Below, piece after piece: positions 8,487-16,312 of a stretch of DNA of 64,000 nt. The position numbers were made by a program, and so were the translations under genes. This DNA comes from Firmicutes bacterium TM09-10 (lineage in GTDB: Bacteria > Bacillota > Clostridia > Lachnospirales > Lachnospiraceae), in the NCBI GenBank assembly GCA_003481005.1, contig QUKC01000001.1:325422-389421 (forward strand). The letters are read 5' to 3'. The notes below the pieces were generated by a model that ran no database searches, was not told the origin of the DNA, and saw only the letters and a program-made list of their open reading frames with translations. The first letter of the stretch is position 1. The number at the start of each line of letters is the position of its first letter.

Positions 8487-8651
8487 GATCGTTGGAGAAG
8501 CAATCCAGCTGAAGCAGGAAGTGCCAAAGAGAAGTGTCCGCCAGAGAAATTCGAGACCAGCCTTTGGAGTGGCTTGGTGGACTTTGCGACTGTATATGCA
8601 AAGGACGATATCCGCTTCCCCTTCAAAACGGGACAGGAAATCCGGGCATAA
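8487..8651 (+). pseudogene. Large serine recombinase, C-terminal remnant
   Basis: The frame ends CPPEKFETSLWSGLVDFATVYAKDDIRF and then FKTGQEIRA before TAA (8649-8651). This is the usual C-terminus of Clostridial TndX/Tn4451-type site-specific recombinases. A TGA at 8484 closes the frame upstream, so the catalytic part is gone. Between 8228 and 8486 the plus strand holds a cysteine-bearing fragment (CDSCWLAINRLKC) that I cannot place. Confidence 0.6.
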
Positions 8652-8656
8652 GGCTC

Positions 8657-8697
8657 AAAAGGAACTCCTCACTACCATGATGGCGGTGAGGTGTTCT
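8657..8697. terminator. Hairpin terminator between recombinase remnant and hcp
   Basis: Arms around CCTCAC and GTGAGG, extended by GAAC/GTTC, with T-rich flanks on both sides. It could end hcp transcription from the minus strand. Confidence 0.5.
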
Positions 8698-8719
8698 TTT
8701 GCGTGTTTTCTATAACTTT

Positions 8720-10315
8720 TTATTTCAAGAGCTGCTTTAGATCTTCCTCCGGCGTGGAGATAGGTGTAATGCCGAAATTCTCCACGAGATAACTCAGCAC
8801 ATTGGGCGATACAAAAGCCGGGAGCGTCGGTCCAAGACGGATATTCTTAATTCCTAAATACAGCAGCGTCAGCAGGATACATACTGCCTTCTGCTCGTAC
8901 CATGAGAGTACCAGAGACAGCGGCAAATCATTGACGCCACAGCCGAAGGCATCCGCCAGCGCCAGTGCGATCCTGACTGCGCCGTAGGCATCGTTGCACT
9001 GACCAACGTCCATAAGCCGGGGCAGACCGCCGATTGTGCCGAGGTCAAGATCGTTGAAACGATATTTGCCACAGGCCAGCGTCAGCACCACGGTATCGGA
9101 AGGTGTCTGCCTGACAAACTCAGTGTAGTAGTTGCGTCCGGGACGTGCACCGTCGCAGCCACCAACCAAGAAAAAGTGACGGATTGCCCCGCTCTTTACA
9201 GCTTCAATCACCTTATCCGCCACACTCAGCACCGTGCCATGCCCAAAGCCCGTCGTAACCGTACTTCCTCCGTTGATGCCGGTGAATGCTTTATCTTCTG
9301 GATAGCCGCCCAGTTCCAGCGCCTTTTCAATGACAGGTGTAAAGTCCTTCTCCTCACCGATGTGTGTCAGCGCAGGATAGGACACCATCGCCGTAGTAAA
9401 TACCCGGTCAGCATAGCTTGTTTTCGGCGGCATAAGACAGTTGGTTGTGAAAAGAACAGGGGCGGGGATATCTGCAAATTCCTTCTGCTGATTCTGCCAT
9501 GCCGTACCGAAGTTACCTTTCAGGTGCGAATACTTTCTCAGTTCCGGGTATCCGTGCGCAGGCAGCATCTCCCCGTGGGTATAGATGTTAATGCCCTTGC
9601 CCTCTGTTTGCTCCAGCAGCAGTTTCAGGTCGTGTAAATCGTGACCTGTAATGACGATGAAAGGTCCCTTCTCCACGGTCAGCGGAATCGTAGTCGGTTC
9701 AGGAGTGCCGTATGTTTCCGTGTTTGCCTTATCCAGCAGTTCCATGCACTTGAGATTTTTCTCGCCAACCTCCATGACGATGGGCAGCAGCTCATCCATA
9801 CCCCAATCTTCTCCGATAGCAAAGAGTGCTTTTGCAAAGAAGCGGTTAACTTCTTCGTCAGTATAGCCCAATACCATGGCATGGTGCGCATAGGCAGCCA
9901 TACCGCGCACACCGAAAAGGATCAGAGACTTGAGGCTGCGAATATCCTCCCCGGCATTCCACAGCAACGTCATGTCGTAATCATCGTTGCGACCGCAGCG
10001 AGATGCGCAGCCGGAGCAATTGGGAACCAGCCGTTCTTTTTCGGCGTGTACCCGGTTAATCATTTCCCGTATCGTTTTTTCGTTAAAGTTCACATTGGTG
10101 ACAGTGGTAAACAGCCCTTCCATCATCAGCCGCCAGGTATCCGATGTTGCCTGCGTACCGCCGTCCGTTGACCGAGCCAGCCCGATGAGAGCCCCAGTCA
10201 GTTCATCCTGAAGATGCGCCACATCGGAAGTCTTACCGCAGACACCGGCTTTTCCTGTACAGCCGGTACAACCCGCTGTTTGTTCGCACTGATAGCAGAA
10301 CATTTCGTTATCCAT
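8720..10315 (-). CDS. hcp: Hybrid cluster protein (hydroxylamine reductase)
   Basis: 531 residues. The N-terminal cysteine set (CYQCEQTAGCTGCTGKAGVCGK) binds an iron-sulfur cluster, and the hybrid cluster ligands appear later (GGCDGARPGRNYY, TLACGKYRFN). Hcp reduces hydroxylamine in vitro and acts as a nitric oxide reductase in cells. The start ATG at 10315 follows GGGAGA. It is 31 bp downstream of a ferredoxin-like gene, with a Crp/Fnr regulator diverging on the far side. The set matches an anaerobic nitrosative-stress operon. All key residues appear present. Confidence 0.95.
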   Translation of the reverse strand: MDNEMFCYQCEQTAGCTGCTGKAGVCGKTSDVAHLQDELTGALIGLARSTDGGTQATSDTWRLMMEGLFTTVTNVNFNEKTIREMINRVHAEKERLVPNCSGCASRCGRNDDYDMTLLWNAGEDIRSLKSLILFGVRGMAAYAHHAMVLGYTDEEVNRFFAKALFAIGEDWGMDELLPIVMEVGEKNLKCMELLDKANTETYGTPEPTTIPLTVEKGPFIVITGHDLHDLKLLLEQTEGKGINIYTHGEMLPAHGYPELRKYSHLKGNFGTAWQNQQKEFADIPAPVLFTTNCLMPPKTSYADRVFTTAMVSYPALTHIGEEKDFTPVIEKALELGGYPEDKAFTGINGGSTVTTGFGHGTVLSVADKVIEAVKSGAIRHFFLVGGCDGARPGRNYYTEFVRQTPSDTVVLTLACGKYRFNDLDLGTIGGLPRLMDVGQCNDAYGAVRIALALADAFGCGVNDLPLSLVLSWYEQKAVCILLTLLYLGIKNIRLGPTLPAFVSPNVLSYLVENFGITPISTPEEDLKQLLK

Positions 10316-10346
10316 AATTGGTCTCCCTTTTGTTGTAAAAATATTC

Positions 10347-11060
10347 TTATTCTTCCTTGAGACTGCCGTTCACCGTGACCGTGACCACCTGCCACGGAAT
10401 GAACTTTCCGCTTTGCTGAAGCGCCTTTTTCGTTGCCATTTCCAATCCGCCGCAGCAAGGCACTTCCATACGCACAACGGTCACGCTTCTGATGTCGTTG
10501 TTTCGGATGATCTCCGTCAGCTTTTCGGAATAATCCACGCTGTCCAGCTTGGGACATCCTACGAGGGTGATATGCCCTCTGATGAACCGCTCGTGAAATG
10601 CGGCGTAGGCGTAAGCCGTGCAGTCGGCGGCAATCAGCAGTTTTGCACCGTCAAAATAGGGTGCGTTAACCGGAACGAGCTTGATCTGGACAGGCCACTG
10701 TGAAAGCCTGCTAACCGGCTCTGTGTGCGGCGCTTCTTCGCAGGCACATTCCGTGTGCTCAATCTTCCTCGAATGGCTCCCCGGACAGCCACAGGGCAGT
10801 TTCATACCTTGCTTCTGCATCTTCTCTTGCTTATTCACCAGCACCGCCTGCTCATCATAGGCTGCCGCCTCACGTTCCACAAAGGTGATCGCTCCCGTAG
10901 GGCAGGTCGGCAGACAGTCTCCGAGACCATCGCAATAGTCGTCCCGCAACAGTTTTGCCTTTCCGTCCAACATGCCAATGGCTCCTTCGTGGCAGGCATC
11001 AGCGCAGGCACCGCAGCCGTTGCACTTATCCTGATCGATTTCAATGATCCGTCTCTTCAT
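10347..11060 (-). CDS. 4Fe-4S ferredoxin-type protein partner of Hcp
   Basis: 237 residues from the ATG at 11060, eight bases after GGAGGTG; the frame extends further but without such a site. The N-terminus carries two cluster motifs, CNGCGACADAC and CDGLGDCLPTCP. A middle CGCPGS and a later CAC may bind more metal, and the C-terminal half (LLIAADCTAYAYAAFHERFIRGHITLVGCPKLD) matches the ferredoxin-linked domain usually encoded beside hcp. It should pass electrons to Hcp. It is the first gene of the operon, and its promoter region faces the Crp/Fnr gene. Confidence 0.88.
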   Translation of the reverse strand: MKRRIIEIDQDKCNGCGACADACHEGAIGMLDGKAKLLRDDYCDGLGDCLPTCPTGAITFVEREAAAYDEQAVLVNKQEKMQKQGMKLPCGCPGSHSRKIEHTECACEEAPHTEPVSRLSQWPVQIKLVPVNAPYFDGAKLLIAADCTAYAYAAFHERFIRGHITLVGCPKLDSVDYSEKLTEIIRNNDIRSVTVVRMEVPCCGGLEMATKKALQQSGKFIPWQVVTVTVNGSLKEE

Positions 11061-11088
11061 GACAGCACCTCCTTGCTTTCTTGTCTCT

Positions 11089-11130
11089 ATCATAGTATAG
11101 TAAAATCAACAAGTCGGTTGATATTTCAAC
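11089..11130. promoter_or_regulatory. Divergent control region of the hcp operon
   Basis: A 14-bp palindrome GTTGATATTTCAAC (11117-11130) and an extra TCAAC half-site (11106-11110) lie between the two divergent genes. On minus, TATGAT (11089-11094) is a possible -10; the palindrome centre would then sit near -41.5, the class II activator position of Crp/Fnr proteins. An overlapping TATACT is an alternative -10. The likely ligand of the site is the adjacent Crp/Fnr regulator. Confidence 0.6.
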
Positions 11131-11144
11131 GAAAGTGGATTCTT

Positions 11145-11807
11145 ATGAAAGATTTTTTATCCGTTATCTGTTCCTCTCAACTGTTCTCCGGTGTTACGGA
11201 AACAGAGCTTACCGCAGTTCTCGCCTGCCTTGATGCGAAAAAAACGAGCTTCCCGAAGGAAGCCTATCTTATGCATACCGGAGATACGGCGGAAGCCATA
11301 GGTTTTGTGTTGTCGGGAAACGTTCTGACAGTTCAGGAGGATATCTGGGGGAACCGTCATATTCTGTCCAATGCGGGACCGGGGCAGACATTTGCTGCCG
11401 CATTTGCCTGTGCGCCGGGTGCCGTGCTGAATGTCAGCGTGGTTGCGCAAACGCCTGTCACGGTGATGTTTCTGAATGTCAGGCGCATTCTGTCCGTGTG
11501 TACCTCTGCCTGCTCCCATCACAGCCGGATTATCCGCAATCTTTTAGGAGAGCTGGCAGATAAAAATCTGATGCTCAGCGAAAAAGTTTCTCATATGGGG
11601 CAGCGGACAACAAGAGCAAAGGTTATGTCCTATCTCTCCGCTCAAGCGCAAAAAAGCGGAGCCTATGAATTTGATATTCCTTTTTCCCGTCAGCAGCTCG
11701 CCGACTATCTCGCTGTCGAGCGCAGCGGACTGTCCGTTGAACTCTGTAAAATGCGTGATGAGGGACTGCTGGAATTCCACAAAAGCCATTTTGTGCTGAA
11801 GGTGTAA
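11145..11807 (+). CDS. Crp/Fnr-family regulator (HcpR-like)
   Basis: 220 residues from the ATG at 11145; the frame is open far upstream but overlaps the ferredoxin gene on the other strand. Residues ~20-120 form a cyclic-nucleotide-binding-type beta-barrel, and residues ~165-215 a Crp-type winged HTH (FSRQQLADYLAVERSGLSVELCKM). It diverges from the ferredoxin-hcp operon, the layout seen for Hcp regulators that sense nitric oxide through heme or iron-sulfur. No FNR-like N-terminal cysteine cluster is evident, so heme or another sensor is more likely. Confidence 0.85.
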   Translation: MKDFLSVICSSQLFSGVTETELTAVLACLDAKKTSFPKEAYLMHTGDTAEAIGFVLSGNVLTVQEDIWGNRHILSNAGPGQTFAAAFACAPGAVLNVSVVAQTPVTVMFLNVRRILSVCTSACSHHSRIIRNLLGELADKNLMLSEKVSHMGQRTTRAKVMSYLSAQAQKSGAYEFDIPFSRQQLADYLAVERSGLSVELCKMRDEGLLEFHKSHFVLKV

Positions 11808-11924
11808 AACACCCGGTTGAAATTGCCGTGGGCATAAAAACACGGACGCTGCAACGCACAGTTCCACTTCGAAAGTCACTGACATCTTCTAGCGTTGCTG
11901 ACATACTGCCATTTATTATTCCGT

Positions 11925-12218
11925 ATTTTAGAGAACATCGTGTATCTGGAGCTGCTGCGCCGGGACTACAAAGTGACAGTCGGCAGAACCGGAGACAAGG
12001 CGATCGACTTTGTATGTGACAAGAGTGGAGAAAAACTGTATGTTCAGGTTGCCTATCTGTTGGCATCCGATGAGACCGTTCAGCGTGAGTTCGGTGCGTA
12101 TAACAATATCCGCGATAACTACCCGAAATATGTTGTCTCTCTGGATGAGTTCGACAGGAACAGAAACGGGATCAAGCACCGCAACATCCGCGATTTTCTG
12201 TTGGCAGAGGAATGGTAG
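11925..12218 (+). pseudogene. DUF4143 ATPase, C-terminal fragment
   Basis: The frame reads ENIVYLELLRRDYKVTVGR, AIDFVCDK and a tail NIRDFLLAEEW. This is the nuclease-like C-terminal DUF4143 domain of AAA+ proteins such as the intact gene at 12639-13832. The AAA+ half is missing and no proper start is seen. The fragment points toward the intact paralogue on the other strand. Confidence 0.75.
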
Positions 12219-12236
12219 ATAGGTGATAGATAAAAA

Positions 12237-12276
12237 GAACGCCTTTCTAAGAGTTATTTCTCTTAGAAAAGCGTTC
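12237..12276 (-). terminator. Terminator of the ATPase - membrane protein operon
   Basis: A long stem (GAACGC...CTAAGAG with CTCTTAG...GCGTTC) around a 5-nt loop. On the minus strand it is followed by a T run. Confidence 0.7.
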
Positions 12277-12294
12277 TCAATAAGTACAAATTGT

Positions 12295-12642
12295 CTATTT
12301 CTTCTTTATCATTTTCTTTTTCATCACATTATGTTCCAACCCAACCCATGCTATCTCAGCAAATATCACTATCACAAAAATAACCGTAGCCACCTGAAGC
12401 GCAACGCCATCCAGTTTTTCAATAAAATATGCCACAATTGATAACGTAATAAAAAGCGCACAACCCAAAATAATAAAATTCCTGCCATGTCTATGGTTCC
12501 ATTCAGTAACACTTGTCAGCTCATCTTCACGAGGTGGTTTTTCTCCCGTGTTTATTGCTACTGGTTTTTCAGCCCTATACTGCCTTATTCCAAGTATGAT
12601 AAAAATAAGTGAAACCAATAATGAGATTACCAAATAGATCAT
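12295..12642 (-). CDS. Small three-helix membrane protein
   Basis: 115 residues from an ATG at 12642 that overlaps the ATPase stop as ATGA; a TTG at 12654 is an alternative. Hydrophobic helices lie at about 1-20, 55-75 and 80-105, with a lysine-rich tail (MKKKMIKKK) that should be cytoplasmic. I do not recognise the family. The overlap means it is translated with the AAA+/DUF4143 protein, so it may be a membrane partner of it. Confidence 0.6.
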   Translation of the reverse strand: MIYLVISLLVSLIFIILGIRQYRAEKPVAINTGEKPPREDELTSVTEWNHRHGRNFIILGCALFITLSIVAYFIEKLDGVALQVATVIFVIVIFAEIAWVGLEHNVMKKKMIKKK

Positions 12643-13832
12643 TGTAGCAGCCAATCTGCTATATCATGAATTTCAATTCCTTCATAGCTATATTTTGGAT
12701 GCTTGGTTCTGGCAATAATCATTTTCGGATAAGCATCTCGGATCTGAAGCAGAGGAGAGCATTCTCTCTCAAATGTTTCCTGCCCGGAAATGTTGTCGCT
12801 GACCTGAATATAAATCTTCTCGCTGCCTCTCTGAGCAACAAAGTCGATCTCCTTTTGATAGAGCTTGCCGACATAGACATCGTATCCACGGCGAAGAAGC
12901 TCGATGCAAACGATGTTTTCATATACTCTGCCGTAATCCATATTTCTGCTTCCCAGTATTGCATATCGAATACCACTGTCACAAAGATAGAACTTTTCAG
13001 AGCTTTCAAGGTATTTCTTGCCTCGGATGTCGTATCTCTTAATATCATAAAATACAAAAGCGTTGCACAAATACTTAATGTACTTGCCGACGGTTACATG
13101 ATTGGTCGGAGTCTCATTTGCTGTCAGCAGCTGACTGACCTTATTAGGAGAAGTCAGGTTGCTGATATTATCCATAAGGAATTCGCTCAGACGTTGTAAA
13201 ACCAAAGTGTCCGGGAGCGCATATTTCTGCACCAAATCCCTTGTAACAATCGTTTCGTAGACCTCTTTGATATAGTTTGTTCTGTCTTTTTCGGTTCTGT
13301 AAGCGTAAGAACCTGCTAAACCGCCTTTGATAGCGTAATCATCAAAGAGTTTATCTTTATCACTAACATCATCATAATATTGGCAATATTCCTGGAAGCT
13401 GAAAGGAAACACATGAATTTCAATATAGCGTCCGGTAAACAGCGTTGCCAGATCTGCACTCAGCAGGAAAGCATTGGAACCTGTTACATAGATGTCGTAT
13501 TTTCCCTTAGAGTACAGGCTATTGATTGCCAACTCAAACTTGGGACACATCTGCACCTCGTCTACAAACAGGTAGTTCGTTTTACCTTCCTGATAATGTT
13601 CTTCCACATAGGCGTGTAAGGCATGGTATTCCTTGATTTCTTCATATGCCAAATCCATGAAGTCAATGAAGATGATATTGATATTCTCAAAGTGGCTTTT
13701 CAGATACTCAATATACGCCTGCATCAGCTTGGACTTACCGGATCGACGAATGCCCGTGATGATTTTGATGTCAGGAGTGCCGTTCAGTTCAATGATTCTA
13801 TCGAGATACTGTGCTCTTGTAATTGTTTTCAT
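12639..13832 (-). CDS. AAA+ ATPase with DUF4143 domain
   Basis: 397 residues from the ATG at 13832 (GGGTGACG upstream). The N-terminal AAA_14 domain has Walker A (ITGIRRSGKSKLM) and Walker B (YLFVDEVQM). The C-terminal half is DUF4143 with a nuclease-like core (ELLRRGYDVYVGKLYQKEIDFVAQR). The family is common in gut anaerobes and of unknown function. The gene has a strong promoter between two palindromes. A C-terminal fragment of a paralogue lies at 11925-12218, and a copy of the operator lies at 15941-15997, suggesting past duplication. Confidence 0.88.
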   Translation of the reverse strand: MKTITRAQYLDRIIELNGTPDIKIITGIRRSGKSKLMQAYIEYLKSHFENINIIFIDFMDLAYEEIKEYHALHAYVEEHYQEGKTNYLFVDEVQMCPKFELAINSLYSKGKYDIYVTGSNAFLLSADLATLFTGRYIEIHVFPFSFQEYCQYYDDVSDKDKLFDDYAIKGGLAGSYAYRTEKDRTNYIKEVYETIVTRDLVQKYALPDTLVLQRLSEFLMDNISNLTSPNKVSQLLTANETPTNHVTVGKYIKYLCNAFVFYDIKRYDIRGKKYLESSEKFYLCDSGIRYAILGSRNMDYGRVYENIVCIELLRRGYDVYVGKLYQKEIDFVAQRGSEKIYIQVSDNISGQETFERECSPLLQIRDAYPKMIIARTKHPKYSYEGIEIHDIADWLLQ

Positions 13833-13841
13833 ATCGTCACC

Positions 13842-13966
13842 CGCTTTCAAAAGTCGAAAATTTTTCATTTCTTGAAACCACTTCGATGTACTTATTATAC
13901 TGTCTGCTAATAGTATATGCAAGAGACCGCTTTCAAAAACACAAAATATTTTGTTTTTTGAAAGCG
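13842..13966 (-). promoter_or_regulatory. Promoter and paired palindromes of the ATPase gene
   Basis: On minus, TTGCAT (13917-13922), 17 bp, TATAAT (13894-13899). A palindrome with arms CGCTTTCAAAAA and TTTTTGAAAGCG lies upstream (13928-13966). A weaker version (GCTTTCAA ... TTGAAA, 13842-13877) lies in the leader. The pair brackets the promoter and could be a self-repression operator. Confidence 0.65.
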
Positions 13967-14140
13967 GATACTATGTACAGGCAATTTGGATTTTTGGCAC
14001 GATTTTGGGGCTGAAGAATGGTGTATCGTTTTCAAGGTTTCTGTATAGGGGTACTATGGCTCCTTACGTGTACAACTTTAGCCTATGATGAGAGATTTCT
14101 TTAGATACCGGCTGTACAGATACAGCGATTTTTTTGTTGT

Positions 14141-14290
14141 TCAACTGTCAAAAACAGGAATGCCGGTCAGAAACCAGGTAAGGGGTTCCATGAACGCATC
14201 GTAGTTCATTACGCTGTCCCACTGTTTACCGTCCAACCAGTCTACAGGGCTTCCGTAGTGTTCTGCCAGAATGACGGCATTCAGATTTGC
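14141..14290 (-). pseudogene. GH13 amylase fragment
   Basis: Read on minus, the frame gives VILAEHYGSPVDWLDG, QWDSVMNYDAFMEP and TWFLTG, then a stop at 14141-14143. This matches the region after the catalytic glutamate of alpha-amylase family 13 (AEHYG.. and VMNYD). Only about 50 codons remain. The sequence differs from the intact GH13 gene at 50263. The rest of 13973-14376 shows no gene. Confidence 0.6.
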
Positions 14291-14376
14291 TCACATGAAC
14301 TGTCATCAGATTGACTGATTTTCTGTCATCAGCCAGCCCCATAGGGCTGCCGCCTGAATCCAGGCGGCAATAAGCT

Positions 14377-14690
14377 TTACGTTGTTATGGTTCCAAGCAT
14401 TTCATGCTCTATGACGAACTTGATCATATAATCATCAATCAGGCGCTTCTGGTTTTGAAATGCATACATGTTTTCAAAATTCCAAACTGTTTTTTCGTAC
14501 CGGCAGAAACCTCGTACTGCCAGTTCATCGGGAAGATAGGCAGGTCTGCATAAACCCATTTGCTGTACTTCGTATCATAGGCTTCCGGCTGCGCCAGCTC
14601 TACCAAATGCCCCACAAACCGTAGTGCATGACTGCTATGTAAAAAGTTCAGAAAGGATTTTTGCAGCCTGACACAATTTTCTGTTTTATA
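14377..14690 (-). pseudogene. Unrecognised frameshifted remnant
   Basis: Two overlapping minus frames look coding in turn: first FVGHLVELAQPEAYDTKYSKW, then NFENMYAFQNQKRLIDDYMIKFVIEHE. A frameshift near 14540 would join them. There is no start signal. I cannot assign a family. Confidence 0.3.
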
Positions 14691-14710
14691 ATCTCCGTCA
14701 TCGTAAAAAT

Positions 14711-14743
14711 ATCTACCTCATCTGTATATGAAATGAGGTAGAT
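14711..14743 (-). terminator. Hairpin after fic that repeats the fic operator box
   Basis: ATCTACCTCAT (14711-14721) and its exact complement (14733-14743) form an 11-bp stem, followed on minus by ATTTTTA. It can end fic transcription. The same 11-bp box occurs upstream of fic at 15802, 15822 and 15864. Confidence 0.6.
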
Positions 14744-14757
14744 AAATAATTTATGAC

Positions 14758-15798
14758 TTAGATTTTTACATACCCTGTAGCCGGACCTGAACCGACCTTC
14801 GCAATGTACTCACTCTTAACTAAATCTGCCAGAGTGCGTTCCACCGTGGTTTTGCTTATATCAGGGTGAGCATCCATAATTTCTTTCTTTGTGATTTTAC
14901 CAACTTTCTGATCAATCATCGCTTTAATTCTTTCGGGCTTAGAAAGAGTGCGGTTCTTTAAATGTTCTACACGGCTTTCAAATTCATTATATGCTTTCAA
15001 CATGATACCCAGATAATACTTAACAAAAGGCTCATAGCTGTTCTCATTTTCATGCCATCCTGTCGAACTTGCCTGCAATGCTTCATAGTAAGTTTCCTTT
15101 GTTTTTTCAATCAACATTTCCATGCTGACATATTTTCCTACAATATATCCTGCCTTATAGTACAAAAGAAGCGACAGTAAACGGCTCATGCGTCCATTTC
15201 CGTCATTGAAAGGGTGGATACAGAGGAAATCCAGAATAAACATAGGTATCAAAAGTAATCTATCAATTTTATCAGTATTCCATGCTTCTAAAAACTGTCT
15301 GCACAATTCATCCACAGCTTCCGCAGTCTGAAAGGCAGGCACCGGAATAAACCTTGCTTTCTGGTGACCTTCTGCATCTGTTTCTGCAATTATATTATCA
15401 GCATTTTTATATTCTCCACCGGAACCGGCGTAGGAATACAAATCACGATGAAGCTGCAAAATAATATTAGGTCTGGGCACAATATACTCATAGCTTTCGT
15501 GGATTGTAGAAAGCACCTCTCGGTAACCTGAGATTTCCTGCTCAGATCGGTTTCTTGGTTCTGCCTTTTGGCTGACCAATTCTTCCAATCTCTTATCTGT
15601 TGTATAAATACCCTCAATACGGTTAGAAGCACCTGTACTTTGAATCAAAGCGACTTCAAGAAGGGTTTTCAATTCATCAATATTAGCTTCCAAAAATAGA
15701 TCTTGCTTACCTTTGTGCTCATGAATTTTTCCGATCATCTGCACAATTTCAGGAGTAAGCAACTTTTCTGGCTCTTTTATATAATCAAAAGCTCTCAT
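14758..15798 (-). CDS. Fic-family AMP-transferase with N-terminal inhibitory helix
   Basis: 346 residues. The Fic motif HPFNDGNGR is complete (H195-R203), and SNRIEG at 58-63 fits the inhibitory motif of class II Fic proteins, so activity is probably self-restrained. The last ~60 residues look like a winged HTH (KITKKEIMDAHPDISKTTVERTLADLV). Fic enzymes usually transfer AMP to a hydroxyl side chain; the target here is unknown. The HTH plus repeated 11-bp boxes at its promoter suggest self-regulation. A second Fic gene lies at 24179. Confidence 0.9.
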   Translation of the reverse strand: MRAFDYIKEPEKLLTPEIVQMIGKIHEHKGKQDLFLEANIDELKTLLEVALIQSTGASNRIEGIYTTDKRLEELVSQKAEPRNRSEQEISGYREVLSTIHESYEYIVPRPNIILQLHRDLYSYAGSGGEYKNADNIIAETDAEGHQKARFIPVPAFQTAEAVDELCRQFLEAWNTDKIDRLLLIPMFILDFLCIHPFNDGNGRMSRLLSLLLYYKAGYIVGKYVSMEMLIEKTKETYYEALQASSTGWHENENSYEPFVKYYLGIMLKAYNEFESRVEHLKNRTLSKPERIKAMIDQKVGKITKKEIMDAHPDISKTTVERTLADLVKSEYIAKVGSGPATGYVKI

Positions 15799-15801
15799 GT
15801 T

Positions 15802-15874
15802 ATCTACCTCATTTCAGAATTATCTGCCTCATTTTACTTTAAAATGACGGAGATTTCAATGGGATGAGGCAGAT
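15802..15874 (-). promoter_or_regulatory. fic promoter with three repeated boxes
   Basis: On minus, TTGAAA (15854-15859), 17 bp, TAAAAT (15831-15836). Boxes ATCTACCTCAT (15802-15812), ATCTGCCTCAT (15822-15832) and inverted ATGAGGCAGAT (15864-15874) lie in the leader, on the -10 and above the -35. The first two are 20 bp apart, about two helical turns. Confidence 0.7.
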
Positions 15875-15940
15875 AAATTTTCCAGTCACTATGACTGAAA
15901 TAATAGTATGCACACCTACCACACAGAATATTCAAGATGT

Positions 15941-15997
15941 CGCTTTCAAAAACACAAAATATTTTATTTCTTGAAAGCAGATGCTATGTAAAGGCAA
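15941..15997. repeat. Second copy of the ATPase operator region
   Basis: A 57-bp stretch that nearly matches 13928-13984, including the CGCTTTCAAAAA...TTGAAAGC palindrome and the following CTATGTA-AGGCAA. No ATPase gene follows it here, so it is probably a leftover of a duplicated cassette. Confidence 0.7.
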
Positions 15998-16215
15998 CCC
16001 GAAGGCTGCCCCAGGCATCAAGCCGATCCTGTTTACACAGGTTCATTATCATCTTCATCGACGGAGCTATCTGCATGAACGCACTCATAAACATCATAAG
16101 CAGCGCCATATCCATTTCGCTGTTCTGCTCGGCTTTTTCAATCAGTTCCAGATAGTCGCTGTGAACATAACCGTTCTTTTCAGGCACAGTGATCTGATAC
16201 CAGTCACCCTCAACA
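15984..16215 (-). pseudogene. Bacterial SH3-domain protein, C-terminal remnant
   Basis: The minus frame begins SVEGDWYQITVPEKNGYVHSDYLEL, the end of a bacterial SH3 domain, which commonly binds cell wall. After about residue 35 a neighbouring frame looks better (VHADSSVDEDDNEPV then stop), so a frameshift is likely. A stop codon precedes the fragment. It has no start. Confidence 0.5.
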
Positions 16216-16312
16216 CTTTATGCAAATACATCATCCAACCTCAATTCATAATAATATTTAAATACTGCAAAGCTGCCATCTCCGGATTAACCTTTTTTCT
16301 TTCTAACCCACG

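Noticed and set aside
10725..11144. A 140-residue N-terminal extension of the Crp/Fnr regulator
   Set aside because: It overlaps the ferredoxin gene on the other strand, and a normal 220-residue protein starts at 11145.
14141..14290. Recent duplication of the GH13 gene at 50263
   Set aside because: The fragment (AEHYG...VMNYDAFMEP) differs clearly from the matching part of the intact gene (GEIWHY...VMNYPFYLN), so it comes from another GH13 enzyme.
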